DNA from: Clostridia bacterium
GTDB taxonomy: Bacteria > Bacillota > Clostridia > Oscillospirales > CAG-272
DNA length: 39,540 bases
NCBI GenBank assembly: GCA_017461635.1
Contig: JAFTXK010000082.1
Location: forward strand, 1-39,540
Direction of reading: 5' to 3'
Part shown: in pieces, positions 24,369 to 33,210 of the stretch
How the letters are laid out: the number at the start of each line of letters is the position of its first letter
Numbering within the stretch: the first letter of the stretch is position 1
Translations under genes and position numbers: made by a program
The notes under the pieces: generated by a model
Told to the model about the DNA's origin: nothing
The model's database searches: none
The model's input: the letters and a program-made list of their open reading frames with translations, nothing else

Positions 24369-24383
24369 TCCTTTTATTCATAA

Positions 24384-25247
24384 TTACTGTGGGTTGGAAA
24401 CATCATCGGTTTCTTCGGGAACGGTGGAAACCATTTTTCCGTTCTCAAAGAGACCTGTATAGGTTCTGCCCGAGGGCCAGGTGTAAGTTCCTTCACCGTT
24501 CAGAGTATTATCCTTGAAATGACCTGTGTAGCTCTCGCCGTTTGCCCAGTTATAAGTTCCGTAACCGCTACGCTGGTCATTCTCATATTCACCTGTGTAA
24601 ATATCGCCGTTGGCAAAGGTGAAGGTTCCGTTTCCGCTCTTAACACCGTTTACATAGGTTCCGTCATAGCTGGAGCCGTCAGACCAATAGGAAAATCCCG
24701 CACCGTTACGCTGATCGTCCTTGAAAAGACCTGTATAATAGGATCCGTCAGCCCATGTATAGGTTCCGTAGCCGGATTTAAGTCCGTTTACAAGCTCACC
24801 TTCATAGCTATCGCCGTTGGCAAAGACAAATTTTCCGCTTCCTGTTATAATATCACTGTCGAAAACGCCGCTATAAACATCGCCATTGGCATATTTCATC
24901 TCACCTTCACCATCGCGGAGCAGGTGAGCGATATCCCCTGTATATACCGAACCGTCGGAATAGGTAAGAGTATTATTCTTCTTATCGAGCTTCGCGGTAA
25001 GTCCGCCGGGATAATATACAGTTCCCGAATAAGGCTCGCCGCCCTCGGTCTTTCCGAAGAATTTGATCTCATCCCCCTGTGCGGTGTCTTCTCTTACCAG
25101 TCTTATTCCGCTCACAAGAAGTGCTCCCACTATAACTACGGCACATACCAGGGCGATTATGAAGATAGTCAGAAGTGTTGATAATGCAGTTTTGCGGCGT
25201 CTCGGTCTGCGCCTTGTTGTCTGCACGGTTTGATCTTCATGATTCAT
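24384..25247 (-). CDS. Membrane-anchored MORN-repeat protein
   Basis: 287 residues from the ATG at 25247, which follows GGAGG; the frame also offers a TTG 15 bases earlier that overlaps that site. A short basic N-terminus (RRRPRRRK) precedes one membrane segment (about 22-50), giving a type II orientation. The rest is a string of about eight MORN repeats, roughly 23 residues each, with the pattern YxGxxxnGxrsGxGtytwadGxxY (for example GEYENDQRSGYGTYNWANG). Bacterial MORN proteins may bind lipids or act as scaffolds; the role is unknown. It ends the leftward serS cluster. The repeats themselves make the DNA internally repetitive. Confidence 0.9.
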   Translation of the reverse strand: MNHEDQTVQTTRRRPRRRKTALSTLLTIFIIALVCAVVIVGALLVSGIRLVREDTAQGDEIKFFGKTEGGEPYSGTVYYPGGLTAKLDKKNNTLTYSDGSVYTGDIAHLLRDGEGEMKYANGDVYSGVFDSDIITGSGKFVFANGDSYEGELVNGLKSGYGTYTWADGSYYTGLFKDDQRNGAGFSYWSDGSSYDGTYVNGVKSGNGTFTFANGDIYTGEYENDQRSGYGTYNWANGESYTGHFKDNTLNGEGTYTWPSGRTYTGLFENGKMVSTVPEETDDVSNPQ

Positions 25248-25275
25248 GTTATTTTCCTCCAAAATAAGACTGATT

Positions 25276-25923
25276 TTACATAGTCTTGTCGATAAGGGTT
25301 ATAAACCAGGGAACAAGAGTAAAAAGAATTGCCGCGGCAATAATGCAGAAAATTACAGTTATGGTGAATCCGCCTATTCCGCTTCCTTTCTCAGAGAAAA
25401 GATCAACCATATCCTTGACCCTATCCTCATGGATATAATATCTGTCGGTTTCGGGATGGGGAATATAGTCACTTATTACGGGCTTTTTCTTCGTTTTTTC
25501 ATTTGTGCTGTTTTCAATGAGCTCGCGCATCTTTTCATTGTGCCCGTCTCTCTCAACACAGCCAAGCATTCTCTTAAGAGTACCGTTTTTAAGCGAATAA
25601 ACTATCATTTTTGAGCCCGAAAGACCAAGCGAGGAAAGTGTTTTTGCTCTTTCCGGATCGGTTGCGCCCTGCTTTGCAAGCTCACGTACCATCTTTCCGA
25701 GAACTTTGCGTTTATAGATCATCACAGCCGACGCAAGTATAAGCCCGAAAACAACGGCGAGGATTATCATGCGATATGTAACGACCTGATTTCCAAAGGA
25801 AAAATTCTCATATTGCATATCCGATCCGCCATAGAGAAGCTCGGTGAAAAAATTCTTTATGGCCGAGCCGAAGCCTTCCTCTGCGACAGTGGTTTCGGCG
25901 GAAAGTAAACGGTTTGTCAGCAT
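25276..25923 (-). CDS. Membrane protein of unknown function
   Basis: 215 residues, no family recognised. Two hydrophobic segments (about 50-70 and 186-208) flank a charged cytoplasmic or external region of about 115 residues containing KKKPVISDYIPHPETDRYYIHEDRVKDMVDLFSEKG. An N-terminal 45 residues precede the first segment. The start codon lies one base after the serS stop and has no clear ribosome binding site, which suggests coupled translation. The MORN gene follows 28 bases later, so the three are probably co-expressed. Confidence 0.75.
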   Translation of the reverse strand: MLTNRLLSAETTVAEEGFGSAIKNFFTELLYGGSDMQYENFSFGNQVVTYRMIILAVVFGLILASAVMIYKRKVLGKMVRELAKQGATDPERAKTLSSLGLSGSKMIVYSLKNGTLKRMLGCVERDGHNEKMRELIENSTNEKTKKKPVISDYIPHPETDRYYIHEDRVKDMVDLFSEKGSGIGGFTITVIFCIIAAAILFTLVPWFITLIDKTM

Positions 25924-25924
25924 A

Positions 25925-27196
25925 TTATTTTATTATGTCAACGCCCATATAGCGGCGGAGAGCTTCGGGAACCGTAATAGAGCCGTCTTCATTCTGGTAA
26001 TTTTCGAGAATAGCGGCAACTGTACGGCCTACTGCAACGCCCGAACCATTAAGAGTATGAACGAGACGGGGCTTTTCGCCGGGAGCGGGTCTATATTTGA
26101 TATTTGCACGGCGCGCCTGATAGTCCTCGAAATCCGAGCAGGAGCTGATCTCAACATATCTGTCGTAAGAGGGCATATAGACCTCAATATCGTATGTCTT
26201 TGCGCTGGAGAAACCGAGATCGCCTGTGGAAAGGCAAACTACGCGGTAGGGAAGTCCGAGACCTGCAAGAACGCGCTCAGCGTCGTTTGTGAGCTTTTCA
26301 AGCTCTTCATAGGAGGTTTCGGGGGTGGTAAATTTTACCAATTCTACCTTATTGAACTGATGCTGACGGATAAGACCTCTTGTGTCACGTCCCGCACTTC
26401 CTGCCTCTGCGCGGAAGCAAGCGGAATAAGCACAATAGGAGATGGGAAGATCAGCAGCATCAAGGATCTCATCGCGGTGCATATTTGTTACGGGAACCTC
26501 CGCTGTGGGGATAAGAAAGCAATCATTATTTGCAACTCTGAAGGCATCCTCCTCAAATTTAGGAAGCTGACCTGTGCCGCGCATAGAATCGCGGTTTACC
26601 ATAAAGGGAGGGAATATCTCCGTATAGCCATGCTCTGTATGTGTATCAAGATAGTAAGAAATTATAGCTCTTTCAAGCTTTGCTCCAAGTCCTCTGTAGA
26701 AATGGAAACGGGGGCCGGATACCTTTGCGGCGGTCTCTGGATCGAGAATACCAAGCTCCTTGCCGAGATCCCAGTGAGCCTTAGGCTCGAAATCAAACTT
26801 GCGGACCTCGCCTACTCTGCGAAGCTCTATATTATCGCTGTCGTCAGCGCCTGTCTGAACACTTGCACTTGGAACATTGGGAATAGCGAGAAGAAGATCG
26901 CGGATGCGCGCGTCGATAGCGTCGATACGGTCGGTATCCTCTTTGACCTTCTCGGAAAGTGCCTTCATCTCTGCAAAGATCGGAGCAACGTCCTTGCCCT
27001 CCTTCTTCATCATGGGAACCTGCTTTGAGATCTTATTCTGCTCAGCCTTCTTTGCCTCGGTATCGGCAATGAGGGCTCTGCGCTCGCCGTCAAGAACGAT
27101 AAGCTCATCGATCTCTGCGCTGTAATCCTTCTGTCTTGTTTTAAGTCTTTCCTTTACATATTCTGTGTTTTCTTTAATAAATCTGATGTCAAGCAT
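25925..27196 (-). CDS. serS: Seryl-tRNA synthetase
   Basis: A 423-residue class IIa synthetase that charges tRNA-Ser. The N-terminal long antiparallel coiled coil that grips the tRNA extra arm spans about 28-100. Motif 2 [21 protein letters not shown] is near residue 267-287. Motif 3 [20 protein letters not shown] is near 380-400. The phrase [14 protein letters not shown] is also typical. It starts 39 bases after parB. Its position after soj-parB is unusual but not unknown in Clostridia. No T-box leader is possible in the short gap. Confidence 0.97.
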   Translation of the reverse strand: MLDIRFIKENTEYVKERLKTRQKDYSAEIDELIVLDGERRALIADTEAKKAEQNKISKQVPMMKKEGKDVAPIFAEMKALSEKVKEDTDRIDAIDARIRDLLLAIPNVPSASVQTGADDSDNIELRRVGEVRKFDFEPKAHWDLGKELGILDPETAAKVSGPRFHFYRGLGAKLERAIISYYLDTHTEHGYTEIFPPFMVNRDSMRGTGQLPKFEEDAFRVANNDCFLIPTAEVPVTNMHRDEILDAADLPISYCAYSACFRAEAGSAGRDTRGLIRQHQFNKVELVKFTTPETSYEELEKLTNDAERVLAGLGLPYRVVCLSTGDLGFSSAKTYDIEVYMPSYDRYVEISSCSDFEDYQARRANIKYRPAPGEKPRLVHTLNGSGVAVGRTVAAILENYQNEDGSITVPEALRRYMGVDIIK

Positions 27197-27235
27197 TTTA
27201 TTTTCCTCTCGATTTGAAATTTTCTTTTAATTTAT

Positions 27236-28141
27236 TTAATTATCATCAAAAAGATCATCTCCGCAGAGCTTGCGAAGGATCTCTTCAAGGTCTCCGTTAT
27301 CTATATAAGCAAGTTCAACCGTCTTTTTCTTTGGGTCATTATGTATCTTGACCCTTCTTCCGAGCATTGACATGCTCTTTCTTTCAAGCTCACGCAGATA
27401 TATTCCCGTCTGCTCGCTTTCCTTCGTTTCTTTTTCCTCAATCTTAGCCTGAGACCGGCCGCTTTCGGCATTCAGCCTCTTGACCGATGCCTCTATCTCG
27501 CGCACTGAAAGTCCGCGCATATAGATCTTATTTGCCAAAGGAATGATATCCTCGGGATTTTTTAAGGAAAGAAGGGCTCTGGCATGCCCTGTGCTGATCT
27601 TTCCTTCCTTCAGCATTTCAAGAACCTCATCCGGGAGCTCCAGCAGACGCATCATGTTTGTAATAGTAGGTCTGCTCTTTCCCACCTGGGAAGCCACCTG
27701 CTCCTGTGTAAGATCAAATCTCTCTATAAGATCTCTATAGCCCAGTGCTTCTTCAAGAGGATTAAGATCCTGCCTCTGTACATTTTCTATTATTGCCACC
27801 TGTGCGGCCTTAAGATCATCTCCATCAAAAATAACCACGGGTATTTCTGTGAGTCCTGCCATTTTTGAGGCTCTCCAGCGTCTTTCTCCTGCGATTATCT
27901 CATAATAGCCCTGCATATCGCGGCTTTCTTTAACAATTATAGGCTGAAGCACACCGTGGGATGCGATGGAATCTGCCAGCTGCTTCAGGCTCTCTTCTTC
28001 AAAGGTCTTTCTGGGCTGATTTTTTCTCGGTTCTATCGAGGAGATACGGAGAGTTGTAACGCTTTCGCTTTTGCTTTCCGTCATATTATCGTCAAGAACA
28101 TCGAAAAAATCTCTTCCGAGACCGCTTTGTCTTCTTGCCAT
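27236..28141 (-). CDS. parB: Chromosome partitioning protein ParB (Spo0J)
   Basis: A 301-residue ParB that binds parS and spreads as a CTP-dependent clamp near the origin. CTP-binding motifs are present: GERRWR (85-90) and ENVQR (119-123). The helix-turn-helix (about 145-168) has Arg157 in GKSR and Gly185 in STGHARAL. These correspond to positions 173 and 201 in Caulobacter numbering, where ParB proteins have Arg and Gly while Noc has Gln and Arg. This fits parS specificity. A C-terminal dimerisation domain follows a charged linker (about 215-240). It follows soj by 20 bases, in the classic soj-spo0J order. Confidence 0.95.
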   Translation of the reverse strand: MARRQSGLGRDFFDVLDDNMTESKSESVTTLRISSIEPRKNQPRKTFEEESLKQLADSIASHGVLQPIIVKESRDMQGYYEIIAGERRWRASKMAGLTEIPVVIFDGDDLKAAQVAIIENVQRQDLNPLEEALGYRDLIERFDLTQEQVASQVGKSRPTITNMMRLLELPDEVLEMLKEGKISTGHARALLSLKNPEDIIPLANKIYMRGLSVREIEASVKRLNAESGRSQAKIEEKETKESEQTGIYLRELERKSMSMLGRRVKIHNDPKKKTVELAYIDNGDLEEILRKLCGDDLFDDN

Positions 28142-28161
28142 TATTTTAAACCTACCTCCCT

Positions 28162-28923
28162 TTAAATTCTCTCCATCAGTTCCTTCGCAACCTCAAGATA
28201 TTCTCCCGTTCCCTTTGAAAGCTTATCATGATAATAAACGGGCATTCCAAAGCCCGGAGCCTCGGAAAGACGGACATTTCTCGAAACGGCGGTTTTAAAC
28301 AGCTTATCCGAATAATGCTTCTTAAGCTCGGAGATAACCTGCATTGAAAGAACCAATCTTCCATTATACATCGTTACAAGGATTCCGCATACAAAGAGAG
28401 ACGGATTATATTTCTGCTTGATCTTACCGATGGTTATCATCAGCTGTGAGAGACCTTCAAGGGCATAAAACTCACATTGCATGGGGATTATTACTCCGTC
28501 AGCCGCCACAAGGGCATTAAGAGTGAGCATTCCGAGAGAAGGAGGACAATCGATAATTATGTAATCATATTCGTCCTTTATCGTGTCCAGCGCTTTTTTC
28601 ATGCAGCTCTCACCCTTTTCTACCTGAAAAAGATCAAGCTCGCTTCCGGCAAGGCTGATATTAGCGGGGATCACAGAGAGATTCTGAAATTTTGTTTTTA
28701 GGACTGCATCGGAAGCGCTTATTCCGTCAAGCATGATCTCCGAGGTAGTATATTTAAGGGATTTTTTAGGGATCCCGACACCGCTGGTGGTATTTCCCTG
28801 GGGGTCAAGGTCAACGAGAAGAACCTTTTTTCCAAGGATACCGAGGGAAGCGGCAACATTGACGGCAGATGTTGTTTTACCGACACCGCCCTTTTGATTT
28901 GCAAATGTTATTATCTTTCCCAT
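28162..28923 (-). CDS. soj: Chromosome partitioning ATPase ParA (Soj)
   Basis: A 253-residue Walker-type ParA ATPase. The deviant Walker A motif KGGVGKTT is at 11-18, with the signature lysine. LLVDLDPQGNTTSGVG and YIIIDCPPSLGMLTLNAL follow. No N-terminal DNA-binding domain is present, as in chromosomal Soj. With ParB it drives or regulates origin segregation and can influence DnaA, as known for B. subtilis Soj. It is the first gene of the leftward cluster and has its own promoter at 28956-28984. Confidence 0.95.
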   Translation of the reverse strand: MGKIITFANQKGGVGKTTSAVNVAASLGILGKKVLLVDLDPQGNTTSGVGIPKKSLKYTTSEIMLDGISASDAVLKTKFQNLSVIPANISLAGSELDLFQVEKGESCMKKALDTIKDEYDYIIIDCPPSLGMLTLNALVAADGVIIPMQCEFYALEGLSQLMITIGKIKQKYNPSLFVCGILVTMYNGRLVLSMQVISELKKHYSDKLFKTAVSRNVRLSEAPGFGMPVYYHDKLSKGTGEYLEVAKELMERI

Positions 28924-29262
28924 TTTATCCTCACCGTTTACATTTTCTCCTATATATTATATCACTTCCTTTCTCTCTTTTCAAGAGCATTTTGAATTAT
29001 TAATTATTTATTTTAATTTGGAATGATATTTTATAAAATTTTCAAAAGAAATTTTCTTCATTTTACGCCTGTAAGAAACAAAACCGCTTGAAATTTTCAT
29101 TCAATTTCCCGAAAAAATCCTTATTACCCGTCAAAGCCGAACATTTTTATCTTAGCTTTCGCAGGAAAATACATAAAAAACACCTGCAAAATACGAGCGT
29201 TTCGGCAGAAAAACTATGGTAAAATCATGACACAGAAAAATTTAGAAAGGAATTAAAGCAAA
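28924..29262. other. AT-rich intergenic region between divergent soj and noc
   Basis: It holds the soj promoter and the ribosome binding site of noc (AGAAAGGA). No gene or RNA is visible. A stretch AATTTCCCGAAAAAAT (about 29102) resembles half of the Noc-binding consensus ATTTCCCGGGAAAT but is not a full match. No convincing noc promoter could be placed. Confidence 0.5.
28956..28984 (-). promoter_or_regulatory. Promoter of the soj-parB cluster
   Basis: Minus-strand TTGAAA (complement of 28979-28984) and TATAAT (complement of 28956-28961), 17 bases apart, about 33 bases upstream of the soj start. Confidence 0.75.
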
Positions 29263-30327
29263 ATGACGAAAAATTATGAGGACCTGCGGGAAAATAACGA
29301 AAGCTATGAAAAAATGATGGAGATGCTGGAAGAGACTGAAAAGAGAACTGCCGAAAAATTCTGTACCGAAGCCGTTATCCCTGACAGGGAGATCTATGAG
29401 ACAGCCTTTGCAGAAAGCAGACAGATAGGAAACGAATGGAGACCCGATGCAAGATCTCTTTCGCGCAAGGAGATATACCGCCGCAAAGCCGAGGACAGAC
29501 TAAATGCGGACGGCGCAAATGTGGTAAATATTGATATAACAGCCATCAGACCCAACCGTTCTCAGCCAAGAGCGCATTTTGAATCTAATGCCACCATAAG
29601 ACTTGCAGATTCTATAAGGAGATACGGTATTCTTCAGCCCCTTACTGTCAGACTAATTTATAAAGAAAACGACTCAGCCGATGAGCCAAAATTCGAAATA
29701 ATTGCAGGTGAAAGACGCTTTAGAGCGGCAAAAATGCTTGGAATGAAGAGTGTTCCTTGCATAATGATAACGGCGGATGATAAAAAATCGGCAGAGCTCG
29801 CCCTGATAGAAAATCTTTTAAGAGAGGATCTGAACATATTTGAGACGGCACGAGCAATAAAGAAATTGATAGATAATTTTAAGCTGACACAGGAGGAGGT
29901 TGCAAAAAAGCTTTCGATGAGCCAATCTGCAGTTGCCAATAAGCTGAGACTTCTGCGCTATACAGAGGAAGAGGAAAAATTGATACTCGAAAATCACCTT
30001 ACAGAGAGACATGCAAGGGCACTTTTGAAATTACCTGAACCTCGGGATAGGATAAAAGCAATAAATGTGGTTATAAGAGCTCATATGAATGTTAATGCCA
30101 CAGAAGCTTATATTGAAAAGCTTTTAGAAGAAGATATTACAGAATGTGAAAGCAATAATATGCGAAAAATTCCTATAATAAAGGATATAAGATTATTTTA
30201 TAACAGTCTCGATCGCGCATTGGAGATAGTTAAATCTGCAGGAGTTGAAATTTCATCAAAGAAAAGGGAAGATGATAACGGCGTTACCATTGAAATCAAT
30301 ATACCTCATCCAAGACGGGCAGGATGA
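29263..30327 (+). CDS. noc: Nucleoid occlusion protein Noc (ParB paralogue)
   Basis: A 354-residue ParB-family protein. After an N-terminal extension of about 87 residues (acidic and helical, no clear amphipathic membrane helix) come NIDITAIRPNRSQPRAHFE, the CTP-binding GERRFR (149-154) and ENLLR (183-187), and a helix-turn-helix with SQSAVANKLRLLR. The four specificity positions read Gln221, Lys227, Arg232 and Arg249; in Noc they are Gln, Lys, Lys, Arg, in ParB Arg, Thr, Ala, Gly. The match to Noc is therefore three exact and one conservative. It lies between rsmG and soj, the normal noc position, but on the opposite strand. Noc prevents septum formation over the nucleoid. Confidence 0.85.
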   Translation: MTKNYEDLRENNESYEKMMEMLEETEKRTAEKFCTEAVIPDREIYETAFAESRQIGNEWRPDARSLSRKEIYRRKAEDRLNADGANVVNIDITAIRPNRSQPRAHFESNATIRLADSIRRYGILQPLTVRLIYKENDSADEPKFEIIAGERRFRAAKMLGMKSVPCIMITADDKKSAELALIENLLREDLNIFETARAIKKLIDNFKLTQEEVAKKLSMSQSAVANKLRLLRYTEEEEKLILENHLTERHARALLKLPEPRDRIKAINVVIRAHMNVNATEAYIEKLLEEDITECESNNMRKIPIIKDIRLFYNSLDRALEIVKSAGVEISSKKREDDNGVTIEINIPHPRRAG

Positions 30328-30343
30328 TGTTTCACGTGGAACA
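30328..30343. promoter_or_regulatory. parS site, one mismatch
   Basis: TGTTTCACGTGGAACA differs from the consensus at one position (G for A). Its first base follows the last base of the noc stop codon region, and it is 23 bases from a perfect site. Confidence 0.85.
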
Positions 30344-30366
30344 TTTTATCCTTTGAAGTCGAATAA

Positions 30367-30382
30367 TGTTTCACGTGAAACA
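30367..30382. promoter_or_regulatory. parS site, perfect consensus
   Basis: TGTTTCACGTGAAACA, the exact 16-base palindrome bound by ParB/Spo0J. It lies between noc and the terminator shared with rsmG, about 4 kb from dnaA. Confidence 0.97.
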
Positions 30383-30383
30383 T

Positions 30384-30410
30384 AAAAACCGCTCATGAGA
30401 GCGGTTTTTT
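30384..30410. terminator. Bidirectional terminator between noc and rsmG
   Basis: AAAAACCGCTC and GAGCGGTTTTT around a four-base loop, with T-runs on both strands. The rsmG stop codon (30393-30395) lies inside this hairpin. Confidence 0.9.
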
Positions 30411-31148
30411 CTTTATCTGGGCATATGGACGCGGATATTTTGGAGATGTCTTTGCTGTTTTTCGAATAGTTATAAGAGTTCTTTCTGCATCTTTTTCATC
30501 TCCGAGTGTCTTATCTATCAATTTTAATTTTTCTATTGATTCAATCTTACCGCCAAGCTTAATGATGCCGGATCTCGATGCATTAAGCTCCTCATCGGCG
30601 GTTTTTGATTTAAGTGCAATAAATCTTCCGTTTAATTTTACGAATGGAAGGCAAAGCTCAGAAAGCACAGGGAGCGCGGCAACTGCGCGGGCACATACTA
30701 CATCGAATTTTTCTCTGTATTCTCCTCCAACAGCAGATAGATCCTCTGCTCTGCCGCTGATAGCTGTTAGATTCTCAAGACCAATCTTTTTTGCAGTCTC
30801 ATTTACATAAGCTATCTTTTTTGCAGTGCTGTCTATTCCGATGATGGTTATATCAGGTCTTACTATTGCAAGAGGAAAAGAAGGAAATCCTCCGCCGCAT
30901 CCCACATCACATATTTTTGATCCGCTCTCAATGAAAGCAGACAGCATCAGAAGAGAGTCGGCATAATGACGCGCAATTACAGCATCTATATCCGTTATGG
31001 CGGTTATATTCATTTTTTCATTAGTCTCGAGCATTATCTCGGTAAGACTATAGAATTTTTCTAAAATTTCATCCGTCAAATAGTGAGAAAGCGAGTTTTC
31101 TTCAAAAATTGCCCTTACTTTGGTAAAAAATTTTTCTTTTTCCTTCAT
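30393..31148 (-). CDS. rsmG: 16S rRNA (guanine-527-N7)-methyltransferase
   Basis: 251 residues, usual length for RsmG (GidB). It methylates G527 of 16S rRNA using S-adenosylmethionine. The SAM-binding motif is ICDVGCGGGFPSFPLAI (79-95), preceded by the family's MNITAI...ARHYADSLL (46-67) and followed by IGIDSTAKKIAY and VCARAVAALPVL (about 165-176). The C-terminal tail is Lys/Pro-rich and its stop lies within the shared terminator hairpin. It follows mnmG by about 100 bases on the same strand. Confidence 0.95.
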   Translation of the reverse strand: MKEKEKFFTKVRAIFEENSLSHYLTDEILEKFYSLTEIMLETNEKMNITAITDIDAVIARHYADSLLMLSAFIESGSKICDVGCGGGFPSFPLAIVRPDITIIGIDSTAKKIAYVNETAKKIGLENLTAISGRAEDLSAVGGEYREKFDVVCARAVAALPVLSELCLPFVKLNGRFIALKSKTADEELNASRSGIIKLGGKIESIEKLKLIDKTLGDEKDAERTLITIRKTAKTSPKYPRPYAQIKKKPLS

Positions 31149-31251
31149 ATTATTATATACCCTTAATTTTTATCAATTTTCTTTTCAAATAAAATTTTAA
31201 AAATCAGTCAGATGTACATCGGGGATGATTCTATTTAAAAGTAAATAAATG

Positions 31252-33174
31252 TCATTTTATTCCAAGATAGATAAGAAGAACGGAAATATCGGCAGGACTT
31301 ACTCCGCTTATTCTTGAAGCCTGACCGACCGTCATCGGTCTCTGCTTTGTAAGCTTCTGGCATGCCTCGATTCGCAGACCCTTAACTTTTGAATAGTCAA
31401 TATCCTCAGGGAGTATTTTTTCTTCCAGAGCTTCATGGCGGCGAACCTCGGCGAGCTGTTTTTTTATATATCCCTCATATTTGATAGAGACCTCAACAGT
31501 AGTTCTGACCGCTCTGGGCAAAGAAGGACGGTTTCTGTCTATTTCCTCAAGGCTCTCGTATGTAACAGCAGGTCTGCGGAGAAGATCCGCCATTGAAACT
31601 CCGCTGTGGACAGGTGTTTCACCTATTTTTTCAAGAAAAGCACTTGCATATGAAGGAGAAAGATTGAGATGCTCCAGCCTCTTTATCTCGTCTTCTATCA
31701 TTTGCTTTTTTTCAAGAAATTTTTTATATTTTTCTTCCGATACAAGTCCGCATTCGTATCCTGTTTTAGTGAGACGAAGATCCGCATTATCCTGACGGAG
31801 CAGAAGTCTGTATTCTGAGCGTGAGGTCATCATGCGGTAAGGCTCGTTTGTTCCTTTTGTAACAAGATCGTCAACGAGAGTTCCAAGATACGATCCGCTT
31901 CGGGGGAGTATCAAAGGATCTTTGCCTCTAATACGAAGAGAAGCATTAAGACCTGCCAAAAGACCCTGTGCGGCGGCTTCCTCGTATCCCGATGTACCGT
32001 TAAACTGTCCTGCGCCGTAAAGCCCTTCTATATTTTTAAATTCAAGTGTGGGATGGAGCCCCAGCGGATCACAGCAATCATATTCGATAGCATAGGCATA
32101 GCGCATGACCTCAGCTTTTTCGAATCCCTTAAGCGAATGGATCATCTTCATCTGAACATCGGTGGGCATCGATGTTGAAAATCCCTGAAGATACATCTCC
32201 TCGGTATCCTCACCCATAGGTTCAACAAAAAGCTGGTGTCTTTCCTTATCCGCAAAGCGAACTATCTTATCCTCAATTGAAGGACAATAGCGAGGACCTG
32301 TACCGTGGATCTGCCCAGAATACATCGCACTTCGATTGATGTTTTCTTTGATAATTTCATGAGTTTTCTTTGTTGTATAAACAATGTGACAGGGGATCTG
32401 CTTCAGTGAATCAAGCTCGGTCTCACCTGTCGAGGAAGAATAAGGAGTTATAGGCTCTTCTCCCTGCTGTTCTTCGAGAATATCAAGATCTATTGTGTTT
32501 CTTTTTATACGCGCGGGAGTTCCTGTTTTAAAGCGCATAAGCTTTATCCCGTGGTCGCTGAGAGATTTTGAAAGCCCCTTTGAGGGAAGGAGACCATCGG
32601 GTCCCGCTTCATAATTTGTATGACCAACAAAAATGCGGCTTTCAAGAAATGTTCCTGAGCATATTATAGCCGCATCGACCTTCCAAACCTCACCGAGACG
32701 TGTTTTAACGGCTACAATTTTTTGCTTATCAGAATTGATCTTTTCTGTTATTATTTCTGTTATTTCAGCTTGTATAAGACGCAAATCATCGGTCATTTCC
32801 AGAGTGTGCTTCATTAATGCCTGATATTTACGTCTGTCAGCTTGAATTCTCTTTGAATGAACAGCCGCACCCTTTCCGAGATTAAGAGTTCTGCTCTGGA
32901 GAGTTACCAGATCCGCGGCTCTCCCCATCTCACCGCCAAGGGCATCTATCTCATATACCAAGTGGCCCTTTCCCGTTCCTCCGATAGAAGGATTGCAAGG
33001 CATATTAGCCACAGCATCAAGCGACATTGTGAAAAGAACCGTATCAATACCCGTTCTCGCACAGGCAAGTGCCGCTTCAACGCCGGCATGACCTGCTCCT
33101 ATAACAGCTACCTGAGTATAATTTTCAATTATTTCATTTTCAGCAGAATAGTTTTCTTTTTCACTAAAAATCAT
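31252..33174 (-). CDS. mnmG: tRNA uridine-5-carboxymethylaminomethyl modification enzyme MnmG
   Basis: 640 residues, full length for MnmG (GidA), the FAD-dependent partner of MnmE that modifies the wobble uridine of several tRNAs. The FAD motif VIGAGHAGVEAALACAR is at about 23-39, and CNPSIGGTGKGHLVYEIDALGG follows near 60. PRYCPSIEDKIVRF and GQFNGTSGYEEAAAQGLLAG are further signatures. The C-terminal helical domain binds tRNA. mnmE is not in this window. It lies between rarA and rsmG on the leftward strand. Confidence 0.97.
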   Translation of the reverse strand: MIFSEKENYSAENEIIENYTQVAVIGAGHAGVEAALACARTGIDTVLFTMSLDAVANMPCNPSIGGTGKGHLVYEIDALGGEMGRAADLVTLQSRTLNLGKGAAVHSKRIQADRRKYQALMKHTLEMTDDLRLIQAEITEIITEKINSDKQKIVAVKTRLGEVWKVDAAIICSGTFLESRIFVGHTNYEAGPDGLLPSKGLSKSLSDHGIKLMRFKTGTPARIKRNTIDLDILEEQQGEEPITPYSSSTGETELDSLKQIPCHIVYTTKKTHEIIKENINRSAMYSGQIHGTGPRYCPSIEDKIVRFADKERHQLFVEPMGEDTEEMYLQGFSTSMPTDVQMKMIHSLKGFEKAEVMRYAYAIEYDCCDPLGLHPTLEFKNIEGLYGAGQFNGTSGYEEAAAQGLLAGLNASLRIRGKDPLILPRSGSYLGTLVDDLVTKGTNEPYRMMTSRSEYRLLLRQDNADLRLTKTGYECGLVSEEKYKKFLEKKQMIEDEIKRLEHLNLSPSYASAFLEKIGETPVHSGVSMADLLRRPAVTYESLEEIDRNRPSLPRAVRTTVEVSIKYEGYIKKQLAEVRRHEALEEKILPEDIDYSKVKGLRIEACQKLTKQRPMTVGQASRISGVSPADISVLLIYLGIK

Positions 33175-33210
33175 TTTTATTTTTCTCTCTTAAAAATCAG
33201 ACAATTATTG

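Noticed and set aside
25844-27028. 394-codon open frame on the plus strand
   Set aside because: It is antisense to serS and the adjacent membrane protein gene, and both of these are clear.
27197-27235. T-box leader before serS
   Set aside because: The gap to parB is only 39 bases, too short for a T-box.
29098-29120. Noc-binding site in the soj-noc gap
   Set aside because: Only a half match (AATTTCCCGAAAA) to ATTTCCCGGGAAAT is present.
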